This document shows, one piece after another, positions 58,909 to 64,000 of a stretch of 64,000 nucleotides of DNA (positions within the stretch are counted from its first letter, which is position 1; the number at the start of each line of letters is the position of its first letter). Where the stretch lies: NCBI GenBank assembly GCA_012840465.1, contig DULJ01000086.1:62001-126000 (forward strand), in the 5' to 3' direction. Below the pieces are notes generated by a model. It searched no databases. It was not told the DNA's origin and saw only the letters and a list, made by a program, of their open reading frames with translations. The stretch is from Caryophanales bacterium (lineage in GTDB: Bacteria; Bacillota; Bacilli; Bacillales; Bacillaceae_J). Position numbers and translations under genes: made by a program.

Positions 58909-59253
58909 ATGATTCCTAATTGTAATGCCCCTATTCTAACGGATGAAAGAATTCGTCCTGGCTTTGGGTTGGGTGGACCAGGCTCAGGATTTGGTTTTTC
59001 CCCAGGACTTGGTTTAGGTGGACCGGGTTCAGGATTTGGTTTTGGACCAGGGCTTGGTTTTGGTGGTCCAGGCTTTGGACATGGTTTTTATCCTGGTTAT
59101 GGATTAGGTGGACCAGGTTCAGGATTTGGTTATGCTCCAGGACTTGGATTAGGCGGACCAGGCTCAGGTTTAGGTTTTTACCCAGGACTTGGTTATGGTG
59201 CTCCAGGGCTTGGCTATCCGCACCCATACCCACCATATCCAATGCTTTATTAA
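58909..59253 (+). CDS. Glycine-rich tandem-repeat protein, function unknown
   Basis: 114 residues. A 16-residue head (MIPNCNAPILTDERIR) is followed by six tandem 15-residue units (residues 17-106, bases 58957-59226) of the pattern PGxGxGGPGxGxGxx, for example PGLGLGGPGSGFGFG. A Pro/Tyr tail (YPPYPMLY) ends it. There is no signal peptide and almost no charge in the repeats. AGGAGG at 58897-58902 selects ATG 58909 over ATG 58894 and 58903. Such Gly/Pro/Phe/Tyr composition is seen in spore coat and structural proteins, but this assignment is only a guess. It lies between cinA and recA. Confidence 0.82.
   Translation: MIPNCNAPILTDERIRPGFGLGGPGSGFGFSPGLGLGGPGSGFGFGPGLGFGGPGFGHGFYPGYGLGGPGSGFGYAPGLGLGGPGSGLGFYPGLGYGAPGLGYPHPYPPYPMLY
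58957..59226 (+). repeat. Six in-frame 45-base tandem repeats
   Basis: The coding repeats of the glycine-rich protein: six units of exactly 45 bases, each encoding 15 residues that begin with Pro-Gly. The first, second, fourth and fifth are closest to each other; the third and sixth have diverged. Confidence 0.85.
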
Positions 59254-59302
59254 AACTAATAATGCAAGAAGTTTTTTTAGTTCTAATTTTTGTTGTTTAG
59301 AA

Positions 59303-59333
59303 AAAGCCCTGCTAAATAAAGCAGAGCTTTTTT
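59303..59333 (+). terminator. Rho-independent terminator upstream of recA
   Basis: AAAGCCCTGCT pairs with AGCAGAGCTTT (one mismatch) around a short AT loop, then TTTT. It separates the glycine-rich gene from the recA promoter. Confidence 0.85.
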
Positions 59334-59359
59334 ATGTTAATTTTACCATTAAACCATAA

Positions 59360-59373
59360 CGAATGAACGTTCG
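59360..59373 (+). promoter_or_regulatory. LexA (DinR) SOS box upstream of recA
   Basis: The palindrome CGAATGAACGTTCG fits the Bacillus LexA box (CGAACxxxxGTTCG) with one deviation. It lies 8 bases upstream of the recA -35 element, where LexA binding would block polymerase. Confidence 0.85.
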
Positions 59374-59381
59374 ATAAAAAG

Positions 59382-59410
59382 TTGGCAAAATGAAAAAAAA
59401 CAGGTATGAT
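59382..59410 (+). promoter_or_regulatory. SigA promoter of recA
   Basis: TTGGCA (59382-59387) and TATGAT (59405-59410) with a 17-base spacer; the ATG follows 35 bases later. Confidence 0.85.
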
Positions 59411-59445
59411 AGTGGTAGTTTAATAGAAGGAGGAATTAATAAGAA

Positions 59446-60812
59446 ATGAGTGATCGTAAAGCTGCCCTCGAGCAGGCGTTAAGACAAATTGAAAAACAGT
59501 TTGGAAAAGGCTCGATTATGAAATTAGGAGAGCAAGGAGAAAGAAAACTAGCAACGATTTCAAGTGGTTCATTAGCACTTGATATTGCGCTTGGAGTTGG
59601 CGGATATCCGCGCGGAAGGATTATTGAGGTGTATGGTGAAATGTAACAATCGCCCGTTTATTGGGAAACCAATGAAACGAAAGGGGCAAAATCGGAAGAC
59701 ATCTCATTTGAATGAGACAATTCCGAGGTAACTATGGAACTAAAGACTCCATAGCACCGTAACGCGTACCGGGTGAACCTGCGTTTTCGTAGAATATAAT
59801 CCTGGCAAGAGTGTCCCTTCCCTAACAGATCATGCTGAGGGATAATATGTACGCTGAGCTGAGCTAGAATGGACTAGCTGTAGTTATGTGGACCAGAGCA
59901 TATAACAATGAGGGTGACCTCCAGAAGCAAGGATAAAAAGCCTTGTGTATAACATTCCTGCCTGAATCATCTGGTAAAACAACTGTAGCACTCCATGCAA
60001 TTGCTGAAGTACAAAAACAGGGCGGTACAGCGGCCTTTATTGATGCCGAACATGCACTCGATCCTGTTTATGCAGAAAAGTTAGGTGTAAATATTGATGA
60101 GCTGCTTTTATCCCAACCGGATACAGGGGAGCAGGCACTTGAAATTGCTGATGCTCTAGTACGTAGTGGAGCAGTTGATATCATCGTAATTGACTCTGTT
60201 GCGGCATTAGTACCAAAAGCTGAAATCGAAGGCGAGATGGGTGACTCCCACATGGGGTTACAAGCGCGCCTTATGTCACAAGCATTGCGTAAATTATCAG
60301 GTGCTATTAACAAATCCAAAACAATTGCGGTATTTATTAATCAGGTCCGCGAAAAAATCGGTGTTATGTTTGGAAATCCCGAGACGACAACTGGTGGACG
60401 CGCGTTGAAGTTCTACAGCTCCATTCGTCTTGAAGTTCGCCGTGCTGAAATAATTAAGCAAGGCAATGAAATGGTCGGAAGCAAAACAAAAATTAAAGTA
60501 GTAAAAAATAAAGTGGCACCACCATTTAAAACAGCAGAAGTAGATATTATGTACGGAGAAGGTATTACGAGAGAAGGAGAATTAATAGATATTGCTTCAA
60601 ACCTTGACATCATTCAAAAAAGTGGTGCATGGTACTCCTATAAAGAAGAACGTGTAGGTCAAGGTCGCGAAAATGCAAAGCAATTCCTTAAGGAAAATCC
60701 TGACCTATATGTGGAAATACGAGATCAAGTACGTGCTCACTTTGGATTAGATAATCCGGTGGCAATAGCAGAAGCTGAAAACGCAGCTGCTCAAGAAGAA
60801 TTATTTGAATAG
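59446..60812 (+). CDS. recA: Recombinase RecA, interrupted by a group I intron (exons 59446-59637 and 59961-60812)
   Basis: Homologous recombination and SOS co-protease. Joining the exons gives 64 + 283 = 347 residues, a normal Bacillus RecA length, in frame. Exon 1 ends with EVYG and exon 2 begins PESSGKTT, so splicing rebuilds the P-loop G64-P-E-S-S-G-K70-T. Later motifs ([35 protein letters not shown]) and the acidic C terminus are intact. Without splicing, translation stops at TAA 59644-59646 after 66 codons. AGAAGGAGG precedes ATG 59446. The gene is preceded by a LexA box and promoter and followed by a terminator. It should not be read as a pseudogene. Confidence 0.95.
59638..59960 (+). 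ncRNA. Group I self-splicing intron within recA (323 bases, no ORF)
   Basis: P1 pairs exon/intron GGTGA (59635-59639) with TCGCC (59650-59654), placing a U-G wobble (59637/59652) exactly at the 5' splice site. P2 (59655-59664 with 59669-59679) has a GAAA loop. Other pairings are P3 GCGTA (59764-59768)/TACGC (59850-59854), P4 CCGGG (59769-59773)/CCTGG (59801-59805), P5 CTGCG/CGTAG (59779-59792), P6 TCCCT/AGGGA (59819-59842) and P8 AGCTAG/CTAGCT (59862-59879). A GTGA-capped hairpin lies at 59910-59921. The last intron base is G. P7 is less certain. No homing endonuclease fits. Splicing activity itself is inferred. Confidence 0.88.
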
Positions 60813-60823
60813 TAGGATTGCAA

Positions 60824-60856
60824 AAAGAAGCGTTCGGTGCATGATGCTTCTTTTTT
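60824..60856 (+). terminator. Rho-independent terminator after recA
   Basis: AAAGAAGC pairs with GCTTCTTT around a 14-base loop, followed by a T run. Confidence 0.9.
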
Positions 60857-60874
60857 GTTACCAATAGACATTAC

Positions 60875-60903
60875 TTGACAATGCCCATATCCACAATTAC
60901 AAT
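60875..60903 (+). promoter_or_regulatory. Candidate SigA promoter for rny
   Basis: TTGACA (60875-60880) and TACAAT (60898-60903) with a 17-base spacer, about 165 bases upstream of rny. A second TATAAT at 60912-60917 lacks a properly spaced -35. The rest of the 257-base gap shows no gene. Confidence 0.6.
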
Positions 60904-61069
60904 TAAGTATGTATAATTTCACTATTTTTAGATATTGAAAATTATGGAAACTATGTGCTGTATGTTGAAATTATGATGTAAGGGGCACAAAACTTACATC
61001 AAAAAAAGAATGAATTTGATCATTCGTGAAAGAAAGATGTACAAGTCGATAGCAAGAGGAGGTGAAATG

Positions 61070-62629
61070 ATGGACCCAATTACTATCATCTCCATTTTGC
61101 TGGCCATACTTGTCGGTGCAGTTGTTGGTTATTTTGTTAGAAAATCCATTGCAGAAGCAAAGATTACTAGTGCAGAGCATGCAGCCCAGCAAATTATCGA
61201 AGATGCTAAACGTGATGCAGAGGCATCTAAGAAAGAAGCGCTTCTTGAAGCAAAGGATGAAAATCATAAAATTCGTACAGAAGCGGACCGTGAAATCCGC
61301 GATCGAAGGAGCGAGTTACAGAAGCAAGAAAATCGTTTGATGCAAAAGGAAGAGACTCTTGACCGGAAAAGTGAGAGCTTAGATAAACGTGAAGCAACGC
61401 TTGAAAAGAAAGAAGATTCTCTTGTCAAAAGACAACAGCATATTGAAGAGTTGGAAAGCAAAATGGATGAAATGGTTCGTCAGCAACAAGCAGAACTCGA
61501 ACGAATTTCTGGATTATCCAAGGATGAAGCTAGACAAATTATCATTGAAAGTCTTGAAAAAGAGCTTTCATATGAAACAGCAGTTATGATAAAGGAAAAC
61601 GAGAATCGCATTAAAGAAGAGTCAGACAAAAAAGCGAAGGAAATCCTTTCATTAGCCATCCAAAGATGTGCTGCAGATCATGTTGCAGAGACAACAGTTT
61701 CTGTTGTTGCCTTACCTAATGACGAAATGAAAGGACGTATTATCGGACGTGAAGGCCGAAATATACGGACGATTGAGACGTTAACAGGAATTGATCTGAT
61801 TATTGATGATACACCAGAAGCTGTAATTTTATCCGGCTTTGATCCGATTCGTCGTGAAACTGCAAGACTGGCTTTAGAAAAACTAGTTCAAGATGGTCGT
61901 ATTCATCCGGCTAGAATTGAGGAAATGGTAGAGAAGTCTAGACGAGAAGTTGATGAATATATCCGTGAAGTTGGAGAACAAGCTACATTTGAGGTTGGTG
62001 TTCATGGTTTACACCCTGATCTAATCAAAATTTTAGGTAGATTAAAGTATCGGACAAGTTACGGGCAAAACGTATTGAAACACTCAATGGAAGTAGCGCA
62101 CCTAGCTGGTTTAATGGCTGCAGAATTAGGTGAAGATATCACTCTCGCTAAAAGATCAGGTCTGCTTCATGATATCGGAAAAGCAATTGACCATGAAGTT
62201 GAAGGCAGTCATGTTGAAATTGGTGTTGAGCTTGCAACCAAGTATAAAGAACATCCAGTTGTAATCAACAGTATTGCATCCCACCATGGTGATACGGAAG
62301 CAACATCAATCATTGCCATATTAGTAGCTGCTGCTGATGCACTTTCTGCTGCAAGACCGGGTGCTAGAAGTGAGACCCTTGAGAACTACATTCGCAGACT
62401 AGAAAAACTTGAAGAAATTTCTGAGTCATATGAGGGTGTAGAAAAATCATTTGCAATTCAGGCAGGCCGTGAAATTAGAATTATGGTTAAACCTGATACA
62501 GTGGATGACCTACAAGCTCATAAATTAGCTAGAGATATTCGAAAAAGAATTGAAAGTGAATTAGACTATCCTGGTCATATTAAAGTGACTGTTATACGTG
62601 AAACTCGAGCAGTCGAGTACGCAAAATAG
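61070..62629 (+). CDS. rny: Ribonuclease Y
   Basis: Membrane-anchored endoribonuclease (519 residues) that starts bulk mRNA decay in Bacillus. An N-terminal helix (about 3-25) anchors it. A long Glu/Lys/Arg coiled coil (about 30-200) follows, then a KH domain ([19 protein letters not shown] near 222) and an HD domain with [15 protein letters not shown] near 367. The C-terminal part is very conserved. ATG 61070 is 7 bases after AGGAGG; the preceding ATG at 61067 is possible. A further upstream ATG frame lacks a ribosome site. Confidence 0.98.
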   Translation: MDPITIISILLAILVGAVVGYFVRKSIAEAKITSAEHAAQQIIEDAKRDAEASKKEALLEAKDENHKIRTEADREIRDRRSELQKQENRLMQKEETLDRKSESLDKREATLEKKEDSLVKRQQHIEELESKMDEMVRQQQAELERISGLSKDEARQIIIESLEKELSYETAVMIKENENRIKEESDKKAKEILSLAIQRCAADHVAETTVSVVALPNDEMKGRIIGREGRNIRTIETLTGIDLIIDDTPEAVILSGFDPIRRETARLALEKLVQDGRIHPARIEEMVEKSRREVDEYIREVGEQATFEVGVHGLHPDLIKILGRLKYRTSYGQNVLKHSMEVAHLAGLMAAELGEDITLAKRSGLLHDIGKAIDHEVEGSHVEIGVELATKYKEHPVVINSIASHHGDTEATSIIAILVAAADALSAARPGARSETLENYIRRLEKLEEISESYEGVEKSFAIQAGREIRIMVKPDTVDDLQAHKLARDIRKRIESELDYPGHIKVTVIRETRAVEYAK

Positions 62630-62667
62630 AAAGAAGTGGTGATTTATTCACCACTTCTTTTGTTTTT
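62630..62667 (+). terminator. Rho-independent terminator after rny
   Basis: AAAGAAGTGGTGA pairs perfectly with TCACCACTTCTTT over 13 base pairs, followed by TGTTTTT. It starts at the base after the rny stop. Confidence 0.93.
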
Positions 62668-62756
62668 GACAATAATAAAACATTATGTAAAACTTAAATA
62701 CGCTAAGACGTGTTTGATATTGATATTATGACTTGAAAGCAGATAGGAGTTACTAA

Positions 62757-63557
62757 ATGAGAATTTTATTTATTGGGGATGTTGTCGGGTCTCCAGGAAG
62801 AGATATGATTAACACATATTTACCTAAATTACAAAAAAAGTACAAGGCCCACGTAACCATTATTAACGGAGAAAATGCGGCTTCGGGAAAGGGAATAACC
62901 TCCAAAATTTATCGTTCGTTTTTAGAGGCAGGCGCCAATGCTGTAACGCTTGGGAACCACTCCTGGGATAATAAGGAAGTCTTTGAGTTTATTGAGGACG
63001 CTAAATATTTGGTAAGACCTGCTAACTTCCCTGACCAAACACCGGGAAAAGGTTATGTTATTTTAAACCTAAATGGGATCGAAATAGCTATTATAAATTT
63101 ACAGGGAAGAACGTTCTTGCCGCCACTTGATTGTCCTTTTAAAAAAGCAGATGAATTAATAAATGAAATACAAAAAAGAACGAATATCATTTTCGTAGAT
63201 TTTCATGCCGAAGCAACAAGTGAAAAACAAGCGATGGGTTGGTACTTGGATGGAAAGGTTTCGGTAGTAGTGGGTACCCATACACATGTGCAAACAGCAG
63301 ATAACCGTATACTTCCAAATGGAACTGCCTACATAACAGATGTCGGGATGACTGGTCCGTATGACGGCATTCTTGGAGTAGAAAGGGAGGCCGTATTAAA
63401 AAGATTTTTGACAAGCCTTCCGGTACGATTTGAAGTAGCAAAAGGCCGGGAGCAACTAAGCGGCGTTGTTGTCGATGTAGATTCGAAAACAGGAAAAGCA
63501 CAAAAAATCGAACGAATAGTAATAAACGAAGATCATCCGTTTTTGAGTGAATTTTAG
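62757..63557 (+). CDS. ymdB: Calcineurin-like metallophosphoesterase YmdB
   Basis: 266-residue phosphodiesterase, active on 2',3'-cyclic nucleotides in B. subtilis, where it affects biofilm and motility choices. Metal motifs are visible: IGDVVGSPGRD at 6-16, NGENAASGKG near 38-47, GNHSWDN near 66-72, DFHAEATSEK and GTHTHVQTAD near 172-181. TAGGAG precedes the ATG. It lies between rny and spoVS in the usual order. Confidence 0.95.
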   Translation: MRILFIGDVVGSPGRDMINTYLPKLQKKYKAHVTIINGENAASGKGITSKIYRSFLEAGANAVTLGNHSWDNKEVFEFIEDAKYLVRPANFPDQTPGKGYVILNLNGIEIAIINLQGRTFLPPLDCPFKKADELINEIQKRTNIIFVDFHAEATSEKQAMGWYLDGKVSVVVGTHTHVQTADNRILPNGTAYITDVGMTGPYDGILGVEREAVLKRFLTSLPVRFEVAKGREQLSGVVVDVDSKTGKAQKIERIVINEDHPFLSEF

Positions 63558-63667
63558 AAACTTTTAGAAAAATAATAAGGAATTAGCAGGAATAACTGGG
63601 AATTTCGTGAATATAGTAGAAAGGAAAGATTAAATGATCTACTTATTCATACGAGGAGGAACCAGGA

Positions 63668-63928
63668 ATGGAAATATTAAAAGTTTCAGCAAAATCTAAT
63701 CCTAATTCTGTAGCTGGAGCACTTGCGGGGGTTTTACGTGAACGAGGCGCCGCTGAAATTCAAGCAATTGGTGCAGGTGCCCTAAACCAAGCCGTAAAGG
63801 CGGTTGCGATCGCACGAGGGTTCGTTGCACCGAGTGGAGTCGATTTAATATGTATTCCTGCTTTTACAGATATTTTGATTGATGGCGAAGAGAGAACAGC
63901 AATTAAATTAATTGTTGAACCTCGCTAA
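63668..63928 (+). CDS. spoVS: Stage V sporulation protein S
   Basis: 86-residue Alba-like fold protein, one of the most conserved in spore formers. The sequence LKVSAKSNPNSVAGALAGVL at the start and GAGALNQAVKAVAIARGFVAPSG in the middle are diagnostic. It affects spore coat and septum progression in B. subtilis. GAGGAGG precedes the ATG. The remaining 72 bases of the window hold a possible -35 (TTGACT, 63974-63979) whose -10 would fall at the window edge. Confidence 0.97.
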   Translation: MEILKVSAKSNPNSVAGALAGVLRERGAAEIQAIGAGALNQAVKAVAIARGFVAPSGVDLICIPAFTDILIDGEERTAIKLIVEPR

Positions 63929-64000
63929 AATTTTTTTGAAAACTGAAAATAAAAATTTGCGTAGGGGCGTCTATTGACTTGCAGCCAAATAAATACTAAT

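Noticed and set aside
58957-59226. CRISPR array
   Set aside because: The 45-base repeats are contiguous without spacers and are in frame within a coding sequence.
58931-59242. Minus-strand open frame opposite the glycine-rich gene
   Set aside because: Its repeats are simply the reverse complement of the coding repeats; the + strand has the ribosome site.
59638-59960. Intein or group II intron in recA
   Set aside because: The segment has in-frame stops, so it is not an intein. It lacks GUGYG at its start and a domain V-type end, so it is not group II.
59446-60812. recA as a pseudogene or assembly frameshift
   Set aside because: The break is a clean 323-base insertion with in-frame exons and group I intron structure; no residue of RecA is lost.
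60912-60917. TATAAT as the -10 of the rny promoter
   Set aside because: Its spacing from TTGACA at 60875 is 31 bases; TACAAT at 60898 with 17-base spacing fits better.

Overview
The window is a conserved chromosomal backbone segment from an endospore-forming, motile, AT-rich Firmicute of the family Bacillaceae. Nearly all genes lie on the + strand, and their order closely follows the Bacillus subtilis stretch running from fliY to spoVS. A sigD-type fla/che operon sits directly upstream of rpsB, which places the organism outside the B. cereus group as I know its gene order. The species cannot be fixed from sequence reading alone; several relatives of Bacillus or Neobacillus would fit.

Region 1 (1-14481) is the distal half of the fla/che operon. 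It holds the end of fliY, then cheY, the flagellar export gate (fliZ/fliO, fliP, fliQ, fliR, flhB, flhA), the placement GTPase/ATPase pair flhF-flhG, the chemotaxis core (cheB, cheA, cheW, cheC, cheD), sigD, a small unnamed protein and swrB. Region 2 (14490-28037) carries translation and envelope genes: rpsB, tsf, pyrH, frr, uppS, cdsA, dxr, rseP, proS and polC. Region 3 (28340-37729) is the nusA-infB cluster: rimP, nusA, rnpM, ylxQ, infB, rbfA, truB, ribF, rpsO and pnp. Region 4 (37901-45639) has ylxY, mlpA, ymxH, the dipicolinate synthase genes dpaA-dpaB and the aspartate/diaminopimelate genes asd, dapG and dapA. These connect cell-wall and lysine precursors to spore dipicolinate. Region 5 (45748-58773) has rnjB, tepA, ylzJ, spoIIIE, ymfF, ymfH, ymfI, ymfJ, ymfK, rodZ, pgsA and cinA. 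Region 6 (58909-63928) has a glycine-rich repeat protein, recA, rny, ymdB and spoVS.

The most striking feature is in recA. The reading frame stops after 66 codons and resumes about 300 bases later. The interrupting 323-base segment (59638-59960) has the marks of a group I self-splicing intron. A P1 helix puts a U-G wobble exactly at the 5' splice site, the segment ends in G, P2 is capped by a GNRA loop, and P3, P4, P5, P6 and P8 pairings can be drawn. Removing it restores a 347-residue RecA with an intact P-loop; the intron splits that P-loop between its first Gly and the following Pro. A LexA box and a vegetative promoter precede the gene.

Other items worth attention are six copies of a short palindromic intergenic repeat, an 87-base deeply paired element upstream of pgsA, candidate autoregulatory leaders before rpsB and rpsO, and a protein made of six exact-length 15-residue glycine-rich repeats. 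There are also two family-level oddities: a NodB-like protein without its catalytic aspartates, and an RNase J2-position protein with a complete metal-binding motif. No tRNA, rRNA, CRISPR array, transposase or prophage was seen.
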